From contig JAWRVZ010000028.1 of NCBI GenBank assembly GCA_037043235.1, positions 2,351,001 through 2,415,000 of the forward strand: a DNA stretch of 64,000 bases, given 5' to 3'. Source of the DNA: Rhodeus uyekii (lineage: Eukaryota > Chordata > Actinopteri > Cypriniformes > Acheilognathidae). The notes beneath the pieces are model-generated. The model saw only the letters and a program-made list of their open reading frames with translations, did no database searches and was not told where the DNA came from. Position numbers and translations under genes: made by a program. Below are positions 25,222-34,826 of this stretch, piece after piece; position 1 is the first letter of the stretch, and every line of letters starts with the position of its first letter.

Positions 25222-25327
25222 GTTGTGTTGTGTTGTATATGTGCACTGGAAGCTTCAGCACCAGGACAAATTCCTTGTGTGTGCAAGCACACTTGGCATT
25301 AAAGCTCTTTCTGATTCTGATTCTGAG
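25222..25327 (+). repeat. LINE 3'-tail fragment (ATTCTG-ended, L2/CR1-like)
   Basis: TATGTGCACTGGAAGCTTCA, then ACAAATTCCTTGTGTGTGCA, then AAAGCTCTTTCTGATTCTGA is the well known 3' terminus of abundant teleost non-LTR elements, which end in short ATTCTG repeats. Only the last 100 bp or so are present, as expected from 5' truncation during target-primed insertion. The exact clade is not resolved. Confidence 0.65.
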
Positions 25328-26001
25328 AGAAGACTCTTTACAACTGACCAATTTACTACAATGATTCGGGCTTTCATTCGCTGCTGATATGTGCACAAGT
25401 TTGATAGTCAGATATTTTAAACTGTGGTGTAGCGTTTATTTGCTTCCGTAAAATGAATGCATTTTTGTTTAACCACTAGAGGGCCAAAAGTTAGACACAT
25501 TTAGTTGCTTCATCGCTTTCCATAAGTTAACATGTTTTGATGACAAACCAAATAAGGAGATTCAAAAACAAAATGATATTTTGCATATATATCTACACAA
25601 ACATATTGTAGCATTTGCTACTAGTAATAACCAGACAGGTTCCTTCTCTTTCAGAGACTTTTTTTGAGAATTGACGGGTTGCTGTTTTGACCACAACCCA
25701 AGCCGAACATAACACAAGAAACAATATTTGTTGCTGATACCAATGTTCCTAACCCCTCTGAACTCAAGACTCAAGATTCAAGAGTTTTGTTTGTCATATA
25801 CACAATATATACACATATACACAGTATATATAGTTATATACAGAACATACAACCGGCAGTGAAATGTAAACAGGTCAACAAAACCTTGTTTTTTGTTCCC
25901 CCACAATTCTCTCTCTCTAGCCCCCTGAAAATCCACCCTCTTAAAGTGAACAAGACACTACAGCTAGAACCACTTCTTTATTAACAGATCTTATCTTCAA
26001 C
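25328..26001. other. Intergenic DNA; short repeat-like piece at 25765-25860
   Basis: CTCAAGATTCAAGAGTTTTG with TTTGTCATATACACA and a following GTGAAATGTA resembles the edge of a common fish repeat. No gene is seen. Confidence 0.4.
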
Positions 26002-27802
26002 ATTTGTAACGACATTACAATATAAACCATCTAGAACCTGCCAGAAGAGGTACAGGGATGGGAAGCCCACAGAGTTATTGAATGAACAAGCCACATTCTG
26101 TGTAGCGAGGAAAACATCTCCCTGTTATAAAGTACAAGAAGATCCAAGAAAGTGTGTTTCAACAAGGCTTGGAAGTGACCCAGTCATTCTAGCTGGAAAG
26201 CCATTGAAGTCTGGGATTTGAGAGTTGTACTGTTTCGTTCTTACGGATCATCATTGGACAGTTTAATACCTCACTAAATGCCTTTGAAGTTTTTTTCTTC
26301 AAAGCAATCAAAAAGTATTTTCCTCATTCAAGGCTGAAAGTGCCGTTTGACTCTACCTTAAAATTTATGGACACTTTTATGTCCCAGGGTTTATTTTTAG
26401 TTTCTATATATAAAATTATTATTATTTTACTTTTAAAAAATCGAATTAAACCTAAGTTTAACAAAGGAGACAATGTGAGTGAAGAACCTGAAAAAAATAA
26501 ATAACATCTAAAGAACATTCAACACAAACACTCATAGAACACTTTCTTCACGTGAATAGGAAGTTAGCATACTGAACTCACACACTTCTAGAGCTTGTGT
26601 CCAAGTACCAGAAAGTGATATTCTTGATTTTCGCACAACACAAACTCCTGGTATGACTACCTGCATATAAACAGTAGTACTTACTACACAGTATGCAAAA
26701 AGCATTCCAGATAATTAGTTTCAGTACTGATATTCCAGCGATATTCTGCTACGCTATCTCATGTGACTAGGGAAAATAGTCATCAGATGTGAAAAATTCA
26801 GTTTAGAACTAGTAAAAAGCCTACTAAGAAAGATTTTTCTGTACTTGCTGTAACAAGATGTACTTGGTTTTAGTTTTATAACTTTTTTTTCTTCTTTTTT
26901 TTTTTGGTGGTTATTGTCATAGGTCAAAGAACATCCGGATCAAAGGTCAAAACCAAGATGGTGGCTGTAATATGGAAACCATTGCACTATATTCACTCTA
27001 CACACCTGACATCAACAATTGAGAGGTACGTTCTTTGTTGAATCCAGTAATTATTCGGAGAGTTCAGGAATTCATATGCTACCGATATCTTTCCTACACA
27101 ACACAAATATATACATAGACTCAAACTTGACAAATACAGACGTTTACCTTCATAAACATTCAGATAAAAAGACAACAGAAGAAGACATGACGACAAAACC
27201 AAACATGTCATGAGAATCAATGCCATTGGTTGTCCTCTAGTGCTCTCTGGTGTCCAAGAAGAGCACAGCTTTTTCCATCTTAGTTTGAAATTAAACTCAT
27301 AACTGGTGGGTCAGATGGTCAGACCACCTCAAGCCTAAATATATAATTCAATTAAACGAATGGCTTGAAACAGATGGCCCATTTTGGTCGGGTTGAATGT
27401 TTTTGAGGAGTTAAGCTAAAACAAAGTCTGTGTGTGAGGAAATTCAATCTTTTGCGGGGTGCCTCTGGCATGCTTCTGGTGAGGTAAACAAGGAAAATAT
27501 GATTTAAGGTGCTAAATATACACACACTGCTGCCATGTTCCTTCCACTGTGAATGTCTTTACTTCATTACAGCCTTAGATTTACTTTAATGTCAGTCCCT
27601 GTCCTCTACTCGATTTATCACTATTGATTATCATGTGAACTGAAACAACACTTTACTAAATTCAACCGACAGTATTTTAGTTTTACTAATCTGACAGAAA
27701 GCTGGTGTTTGAATAGAGGAAAGCAGGTATAATTGTAAAATTCCTTGGACTTTTTTCTTTTTATTTAAAAAAATATGCAGCCCATTTAGTATTTGGGTTC
27801 AG

Positions 27803-27804
<2 letters not shown>

Positions 27805-27866
<62 letters not shown>

Positions 27867-27869
27867 ATA
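27805..27869 (+). repeat. (TA)n microsatellite
   Basis: About 65 bases of TA with one interruption, followed by a GA run. It marks the left side of the Tigger-like insertion in copy A1; copy A2 has only a few TA/TG repeats here. Confidence 0.9.
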
Positions 27870-27911
27870 GAGAGAGAGAGAAAGAGAGATCCTGAGAGAT
27901 TCTGATTCTGA

Positions 27912-28549
27912 AATTTAACGAAATACCTATTGAGGGAGATTTGTTTCTGTCTCCCTTTAAAAATAAGTAAGGCACGCGTCATCAAAAAGCGCAACCAGTA
28001 GACAAATTATCAGGGTGTTTCTTTTCAATTAAATCAGAAACCTTCTTCCACATAGCCATCACTTCCTTAATTTCACTTGTAGAAATGTTTTCCTCCGGTT
28101 CACCCTCCTCCTCCTCGCTACTGCTGAGCTCTTGCAACACCTGCGTATGTTCATCATCTGCAGCTCGTTAAGCTCCTCAGTACACAGTTCCTCCTGATGT
28201 TCCTGCGTGCTCACGCGGCACCGCGCTCATATTAATCGATCATTTCTTGCTTCATTTCCATGGTCATCATGCGTTTCTTCTTCTCACTAACATTCTTACC
28301 ATTCACTTTCTTAGAACTCATCGCTATTATGAAGAATAATGCTCAAAATAGAGAGAAAATCAGATACTCGTGGGCGATGCGTACAGAAGTCAGCGAACAC
28401 GTGAAGTGAACGTGCGTCGGCATCGGCGTCAGTACGCGTGCTCGTATCTCGAATATTTACTCGTATCTAGAAGCAAAGATCTGCTTGAAGGCTTGCTCGT
28501 ATCTTGGAATACTCGTATGTAGAGACGTTCATATCTCGAGGTATTACTG
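27912..28549 (-). mobile_element. Tigger/pogo-like element, internally deleted (subfamily 2)
   Basis: The right end is CATATCTCGAGGTATTACTG, with CTCGTATCTCGAATATTTAC and similar repeats inside it. The left side begins with transposase C-terminal sequence and has no intact terminal repeat. Read on the minus strand, a start MSSKKVNGKNVSEKKKRMMT leads into the first HTH and stops (28232-28321). Farther along, sequence equivalent to the acidic C-terminal tail (EELSSSEEEE type, then MWKKV) is present. The same start-to-tail join is seen at 61826-62449, so both derive from one internally deleted progenitor. The element is absent from the duplicate at 36970-37030. Confidence 0.85.
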
Positions 28550-29063
28550 TTTTATATATATATATATATATAGTTTCATATATATGAAGTACATCAGGAC
28601 ATTTACATCCTTGCTGTACGATTCTAATAATGATGTGTAGTTAATTTTGCATATGAAGAAGCTCTGTATTGTACTTTTACTATGTATACGTAAAGTAAAA
28701 TTAACTATTGTTAGTCGATACAAAAGTAATTTTGAATAGTATTATGAAGGATGGGCTTTAACAATCACACCAGTCACGTAACACAGAGGTATTTAAACAT
28801 TCAAATAAAGCATAAGCTTCCATTTCTTTACCTGCTGCATAGTTTTTCCATATTTAATGGGCTTTTTTTGCTGTCCAGACAGTTGAGAAATGTTTTTGCG
28901 ACATGAAGCAGGCCAGATGTGCTGTGACCCGTGAACTTATGCATTGCCCACTGTCACAGCTCGAGCTGTTTTTTATTGGAATATACTGAGATCATATTTA
29001 AGCATCTTCCTGCTGAAAAAGGTTGAATCTCTCGGCTCTTAGTGCAGTGTGTTGCCCTTTCAG

Positions 29064-29193
29064 AGTGTCAGTGATTGTGTGCAGCTTTAGTAAAGTTCTG
29101 TATCGTCCTCCATGTCAAAAGGGTTCAGATAACCCTCAGAAAACCTACGAATATGTGCAGGACCTGGAGGATTACCAAGGAACTCGCACATAA
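29064..29193 (+). CDS. Candidate terminal exon (weak), 42-residue tail
   Basis: A pyrimidine-rich acceptor (TGTTGCCCTTTCAG) precedes a frame that stays open to TAA at 29191. It reads VSVIVCSFSKVLYRP, then a polar stretch with DNPQKTYEYVQDLEDY. A short hydrophobic start followed by an acidic, tyrosine-containing tail would suit the last exon of a single-pass receptor. I see no partner exon on the same strand, no database family comes to mind, and copy A2 does not retain it. It could equally be chance. A following GAAG/GTATG donor-like site at about 29239 weakens the terminal-exon reading. Confidence 0.2.
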
Positions 29194-29549
29194 AAAACCC
29201 TGTGCTGGTCATCAAGGGAACAGCATTAGGAATTGAAGGTATGAATCATTTTTATGAATTCAGTTTTGACTTGTAGACTATATTTCATGTTATATTAAAT
29301 GGCTTATTAACAGCAATTTAAAAAAGTTTTTATGATCCTATTTTTTTATTATTAATATTTTGCAGATTCAGCAAGGAGTGTGTGAACCTTTGACCACACT
29401 GCATTTAATAGAATTGATTCAAATTCACCCAAATGCATTTTTTCAGCATGTCTCACAAACTGTAAAGCAGACATGAACAGACTATAATTATTAGAATGTG
29501 AAAACGTGCTTTTGTATATAATTTGTGATATCATACGAATTAATAGATT
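29194..29549. other. Intergenic DNA without recognised genes
   Basis: AT-rich; no gene or named repeat. Confidence 0.5.
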
Positions 29550-29634
29550 TTTTGTGCATTCTTATGGGGAAAATTGTTTTGGTTTACGAGCTCGCTCTTG
29601 GAACGAATTAATCTCGTAAACCGAGGTATTACTG
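29550..29634 (+). mobile_element. Tigger-like right-end fragment (subfamily 1)
   Basis: GTGCATTCTTATGGGGAAAA through TCGTAAACCGAGGTATTACT ends in G and is followed by TA. It matches the last 90 or so bases of the 4032-4664 element, with a small deletion. The rest of the element is missing. Confidence 0.8.
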
Positions 29635-31107
29635 TATAATATAAGATAAAAAATGAGTTGTCCCTTCATTTTACCCCCCCCCCCCCCCCCACCAAAAAAA
29701 ATTAAAATAAAATTCTGGCTAAGCCCCTGCGATAATGCCCCATATTTCCAGCCCAACAGGCATACAGTGCAATAAAGTGCAGGATAGCAAGTGTCTTGTG
29801 ACTTATTTGTGTTACTTTCTGCATACACTCCATTTGTCATGTCCTGTAAAATTACTGTCGCCCATTACATAGCAGTCTTTTTTTTTTCTTTTTTGCATTT
29901 AAGTCATAAGTTGCAGTGTCATTCTAATATGCCAATTCCCGTCTTTCAACTCCTTTAGATCACATTCAGATGGATTGCATGTGTATTTCTTATCAAATAA
30001 AGAGTATTCTTACTGTGACTTTAGTAGTTTGCAGTAATATTATTTTTCTCATGCCATATTCCGAAATGTACAGTCGGACTGACCTTGAAATGAATTGAGC
30101 CATGAAAGATTTGACTTGTTACTCACCTAATAACTGACTTTAAACTGCATTAAATATTTAGCAGCTATATAATTTGTTTATCTGTGAATGATTTAAAGAC
30201 TTTAAAACTGTGGCTTACTGTACCTTTAAGACATCTTCATAGAAATGACTTCTTATGATTGGCTAGCCTCTTTGGATGTGAAATAAGTAACAATAGCCAC
30301 AACAAAATGCTGACCAGTGATTCACATGTTAACTTTGTGGTCGTATGTAAATATGGTCGTGACAACAAAAAAGAAAGAAGATGAGGGGGAGAAAAGTATC
30401 AATCGCTTTCCAAAGCACCGACTACAAAGGCAATGAGGTAAGATAGCATGGGGACCGGCGAGAAAGAAAAATACATTTCTAATTTTTTATATGTATATTG
30501 AATTTTATTTTCCTTTGGAAAATAACTCTCCATTGAAGAAGATAATATATTTATTATACACACACGACTGTAATAATATATTGGCGAGACAGATTTGGCA
30601 AATGCTCCAGTGCATCTCTGGAGAATGTCAAATTTATTTTTATTGATTTTTTGCAGAGGTTTTTGCATTAATATTACACACATGCTTGAGCTCAGTGTCA
30701 GCGCCGCCTTGTGGACGTTCAGTGTGTCTGCATTAATGAATGGAAAGAGCCTAATCCTCCTCCTGTCGAGCCACTTTCCTGAGTTTCTCTCCGATCTCAT
30801 AAAAAACACCTAAAGTTAATCAAGATCTTAAGGTTTACTAGAAACTTCCAGGTTGGTGTTTCTAAATCATATTTTTTATTCACATGTAGTGTTAGTAAAG
30901 TTCTTAATGAAAATTCTAAGTGTGTGTGTATATTTGATCAAAGTATTTATATGTGAGTGTGTGTATATTTGATCAAATTTACATAGTCACTCATATCAGT
31001 CCTTTTTTATTTTTTATTTACTTATTTCAGCTCTGTGGTCAGTGGATAATTCACTGCATATTGTATGTAAAAGTCTTGAGTTCAAATCCTCCAATATATT
31101 AAACTGT
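29635..31107. other. Intergenic DNA; C17 run and tRNA-like piece
   Basis: It includes a run of 17 C (29674-29690). At about 31027-31092 lies a sequence with an A-box-like CTCTGTGGTCAGTGG and a B-box-like GAGTTCAAATCCTCC, spaced as in a tRNA. A 136-codon minus frame (30399-30809) has no family features. Confidence 0.45.
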
Positions 31108-31570
31108 CGCCCTCCTGTGGTGATGTGTGTGAATTGTGCCGCTGTAAAACGAGTCTAAATAAATTAAATCCTCTGTTCTTGTGTTAAAATACCTTTGTAT
31201 TTATCTTTCTAAGAAAAAACATACCCATACATATATATATATTTATTTTATTTCTGTTTAAAATTTCTACGTTTTCTCATAATTTAGTGATAAATACTTG
31301 ATAAAGTGGCTCTGGAGAGAAAGTGAAGCGCTTGAATCACAGCGTCCTGAACTCAAATCCCACCATTGCTGACTTTCAGTTGTTCTCATTAGACAAGCTG
31401 TCCAAACCAGAAGACATTGTCCCAAAATCCCAGATGGATAAGTGGATAAACACAACTCCTCCGAGGATGAGACTGATAAAAACACAGGTTCAAGTCTCTC
31501 TTTAACTGCTTTATTGTAAAATCACACAAGGTAACAGTGAAATATAAGTTAATTCACATGAACAGGCAAG

Positions 31571-31645
31571 AGATCTGTGGCTCAAAGGTTGTGAGCGCTG
31601 CCTCACGGGGTCAGAGGTCGCTGGTTCAATCCCAGCCGGGTCTCT
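31571..31645 (+). repeat. tRNA-derived SINE head in module B1
   Basis: CTGTGGCTCAAAGGTTGTGA (A-box region) is followed by GCGCTGCCTCACGGGGTCAG and a B-box GGTTCAATCCC with the flanking AGGTCGCT and AGCCGGGTC. This wording is that of a common fish repeat whose promoter derives from a tRNA. The cloverleaf does not close cleanly, so it is not a tRNA gene. The identical block in B2 is at 34129-34203. Confidence 0.6.
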
Positions 31646-31787
31646 GCGATACGAGTGAATCAGGTGTGAGTGTGAGCGGCGCCGCACAAAGGAGGGGGAG
31701 ACCAGTGCGGTTTCCCTCCCGGAGCTCCGGCACAATCTCCAGCAGCGGTTATGCTTTTGGACACAACGAGAAAAACAAAATTAATAC

Positions 31788-31796
31788 TATATAAAG
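31788..31796 (+). promoter_or_regulatory. TATA-like motif TATATAAAG (module B1)
   Basis: A consensus-like TATA box conserved at the same place in B2 (34346-34354), with GC-rich sequence upstream (GGCGCCGCACAAAGGAGGG at about 31679). Whether transcription starts here is unknown; the motif is common by chance in AT-rich DNA. Confidence 0.25.
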
Positions 31797-31829
31797 ATGT
31801 TCATCCTCCGTCCCTTCCCCACCCGCCTC

Positions 31830-31886
31830 GGTTCCCATCATTTGCTTTTTAAAGGAGTCACCCTCCAAAAGAAAATGATGGGAACC
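31830..31886. other. Conserved hairpin, 14-bp perfect stem
   Basis: GGTTCCCATCATTT (31830-31843) and AAATGATGGGAACC (31873-31886) are perfect inverted complements around a loop of about 29 bases, part of which can pair further. The same hairpin is intact in B2 at 34388-34444. Confidence 0.8.
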
Positions 31887-32044
31887 TGCATGTTTAACAG
31901 TAAGAAACATAAGATACATTACCTGTCCTGCAGCAGAAGCCCATCGTCTCAGTCCATGTGTGTCACTCGTCCCACAGATTCGGCTTCTGATGCTTTTCAC
32001 TCCACAAACACACACACTACTGACTCTGGAGGATCACAACAAAC

Positions 32045-32459
32045 ACACACATCGTTACACGTCATATACATCTACACAAACACACACATCGTTACACGTC
32101 ATATACATCTACACAAACACACACATCGTTACACGTCATATACATCTACACGAACACACACATCGTTACACGTCATATACATCTACACAAACACACACAT
32201 CATTACACGTCATATACATATACATCTACACAAACACACACATCATTACACGTCATATACATCTACACAAACACACACATCGTTACACGTCATATACATC
32301 TACACAAACACACACATCATTACACGTCATATACATCTACACAAACACACACATCGTTACACGTCATATACATCTACACAAACACACACATCATTACACG
32401 TCATATACATCTACACAAACACACACATCATTACACGTCATATACATCTACACAAACAA
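32045..32459 (+). repeat. 37-bp minisatellite, 11 units (module B1)
   Basis: The unit is ATCGTTACACGTCATATACA plus TCTACACAAACACACAC. Two variants, ATCGTT and ATCATT, are interspersed (units 1-4, 7 and 9 versus 5, 6, 8, 10 and 11). Unit 5 carries a 6-bp extension (ATACAT duplicated). Since 37 is not a multiple of three, the array is read in all frames in turn; two plus frames happen to stay open, producing long Thr/His/Tyr-rich frames that should not be taken as proteins. Confidence 0.95.
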
Positions 32460-32940
32460 AATGAATTTCAGAGAAAGAAACAGATTGACATTAAATCTGT
32501 TCGACATTATTAATGCTGTATTGTAGTTCTGATGACGCTATTAATTACGTTACTGACAGAATTATGAAAACACTAAATAAAAATAAAAGCTCATATTTTA
32601 AGATCATCTCTTTGGAAATTTCAATTCTCTTCAGAATCAATAACGATGAGAAGAACACAGTTTTTATGTATATTCAAAGATTGCCAGATCTACAAAACAT
32701 CAGAACAAAATGTGATTCTATGAAAACCAGCGCAAAGTGTCACTCTATAGTTTCATGACGGCTGTATTATTATGAATATGACACATCACAACAGGAAGTA
32801 TTAAAGCCTGAAGCAGCAGCAGATCATCCGAGCTTCACAAACTCCTGCTGATCCACAAACACTGAGAGCTTCTTATTCCGCTTTACAGTCAGAAAATCAC
32901 AGAGACTCAGAGAAATGTGACTTATGCGGAAAGTGACTTA

Positions 32941-32949
32941 CAGGTGAGT
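32941..32949 (+). other. Consensus splice donor CAG|GTGAGT (module B1)
   Basis: A perfect vertebrate 5' splice site consensus in the GC-richer 3' block. It is conserved in B2 (35307-35315), and a pyrimidine-rich acceptor-like CATCTCCTCCGCAG lies about 60 bases on. It may mark a non-coding exon of a transcribed unit, but no open frame supports it. Confidence 0.25.
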
Positions 32950-33381
32950 CTGTTTTCTGTGCAGTTGGTCAGGAATAAGTGTGTTAAAGGGCCATGAAGA
33001 TCTGTCATCTCCTCCGCAGGATCTGCTCGTGTTGTTGTGATTGTTGTCAATCAGCAGAAGTGAGAGACTGAAGGAGAAACGCGCTGCTGCCGCCGAGCGG
33101 AGCGGAGGAGAACTGCACTTTCCTCTCGATACAGGAGCACATTTCGCTCTTTTTCAGTCACGAAAATTAAACACAGAGCTGCAAATCAAGTCTAACGAAC
33201 TTAAAAGGGATTTTTCTTCTGTTCGCTCTGTTAAAATACCTTTGTATTTTTGACAACATGTGACTAATTACACACTTCTGAATGATCAGGTGATCATCTT
33301 GACCTGTAAAATCTCTTGTCTTTGAGTTCAGAATGAGTTTCTGATGAAGCCTGTCATTAAACTCGGTTTGTTGAGGCGTAA

Positions 33382-33460
33382 TTCACTCAAATCTCCACAG
33401 GAGGGGAAAAAAAGACTCAATTTGCGATTTGTTTCGTCCTCCTGTGCAGATTTGAGTGAA
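33382..33460. other. Inverted repeat, 23-bp arms, between modules B1 and B2
   Basis: TTCACTCAAATCTCCACAGG plus AGG (33382-33404) pairs with 33438-33460 (22 of 23 complementary) around a 33-base purine-rich loop. It sits precisely at the B2 start, so it may mark the recombination boundary. Confidence 0.8.
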
Positions 33461-34128
33461 CTATAGCCGCTGTAAATCGAGTTCAATGAACCTAAAAGGG
33501 ATTTTTCTTCTGTTCTCTGTTAAAATACCTTTGTATTTATCTGTCAGAAAATACATACCTTTGTATAAAAGTTCTGATTTGATCATAATTTAATAATACA
33601 TAAAAAGAAAAACTTGACAAGATTTGTTGTTTATTTCTGGACAGAACATTGAAAGAGTTTTCAATCAATCATGAGTATCTTTTACCAGCTTAAACAAACA
33701 TTAAGATAAAATTTAAATCCAAAACAGTAACTTTGACACATAAGTTCTGTGGGTCAGTGGACAGTTTGTATTACATTCAAACCAGAAAGTCCTGGTTCAA
33801 ATCTCAAATTTGTTTAACTTCTTCCTCATTGAACACAAAATTCTGGATAAATCACTTGTTGCTTTCGAAGTCTCAGTGGCTCAGGAGAGAAAGTGTTGTG
33901 CTTGAATCACAGCGTCCTGAACTCAAATCCCACTGTGCAAGTGGGACAAGCTGTCCAAACCTGAACTGGACATTGTCTCAAAATCCCAGATTGATAAATG
34001 GCTCATAACAACTCCTCTGAGGATGAGACTGTGATAAAAACACGGGTTCAAGTCTCTCTTTAACTGCTTTATTGTAAAATCACACAAGGTAACAGTGAAA
34101 TATGAATTAATTCACATGAACAGGCAAG

Positions 34129-34203
34129 AGATCTGTGGCTCACAGGTTGTGAGCGCTGCCTCACGGGGTCAGAGGTTGCTGGTTCAATCCCAGCCGGGTC
34201 TCT
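34129..34203 (+). repeat. tRNA-derived SINE head in module B2
   Basis: Counterpart of 31571-31645, with the B-box GGTTCAATCCC at 34181-34191 intact and a few substitutions elsewhere. Confidence 0.6.
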
Positions 34204-34602
34204 GCGATACGAGTGAATGAGGTGTGAGTGTGAGCGGCGCCGCACAAAGGAGGGGGAGACCAGTGCGGTTTCCCTCCCGGAGCTCCGGCACAATCTCCAG
34301 CAGCGGTTATGCTTTTGGACACAACGAGAAAAACAAAATTAATACTATATAAAGATGTTCATCCTCCGTCCCTTCCCCACCCGCCTCGGTTCCCATCATT
34401 TGCTTTTTAAAGGAGTCACCCTCCAAAAGAAAATGATGGGAACCTGCATGTTTAACAGTAAGAAACATAAGATACATTACCTGTCCTGCAGCAGAAGCCC
34501 ATCGTCTCAGTCCATGTGTGTCACTCGTCCCACAGATTCGGCTTCTGATGCTTTTCACTCCACAAACACACACACTACTGACTCTGGAGGATCACAACAA
34601 AC

Positions 34603-34826
34603 ACACACATCGTTACACGTCATATACATCTACACAAACACACACATCGTTACACGTCATATACATCTACACAAACACACACATCGTTACACGTCATATA
34701 CATCTACACAAACACACACATCGTTACACGTCATATACATCTACACAAACACACACATCATTACACGTCATATACATCTACACAAACACACACATCATTA
34801 CACGTCATATACATCTACACAAACAA
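34603..34826 (+). repeat. 37-bp minisatellite, 6 units (module B2)
   Basis: The same unit as in B1. Four ATCGTT units are followed by two ATCATT units. Five units fewer than B1, plus the missing 6-bp extension, account for most of the length difference between the modules. Confidence 0.95.

Larger units (their letters stand above)
26002..28996 (+). repeat. Segmental duplication A, copy A1
   Basis: It shares near-identical sequence with 35756-37194 in the same orientation and order, starting ATTTGTAACGACATTACAAT and ending ATATACTGAGATCATA. A1 is about twice as long because of blocks absent from A2: about 250 bp after 26446, about 315 bp after 26888, a Tigger-like insertion with flanking TA repeats (about 27805-28580), and about 250 bp after 28603. 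No coding frame is conserved between the copies. Confidence 0.9.
31108..33145 (+). repeat. Segmental duplication B, module B1
   Basis: It matches 33437-35499 almost base for base over most of its length, in direct orientation (offset 2558 in the core). From left to right it holds a CCGCTGTAAA start block, a tRNA-like stretch GCTTGAATCACAGCGTCCTG (about 31331), a SINE head (31571-31645), a TATA-like motif, a hairpin, an 11-unit minisatellite, and a GC-rich 3' block with a splice-donor consensus. No long frame is conserved except through the minisatellite. Confidence 0.9.

Noticed and set aside
30399..30809. 136-codon minus-strand frame
   Set aside because: No recognisable motif and no neighbouring exons; likely chance.
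32045..32459. CRISPR-like array
   Set aside because: Units are contiguous with no variable spacers, and the genome is vertebrate; it is a minisatellite.
31797..32526. Long overlapping open frames (238 and 188 codons) rich in Thr, His and Tyr
   Set aside because: They come from the 37-bp minisatellite, which is open in two frames because its unit lacks stops; no codon bias or homologue, and the B2 counterparts change length with unit number.
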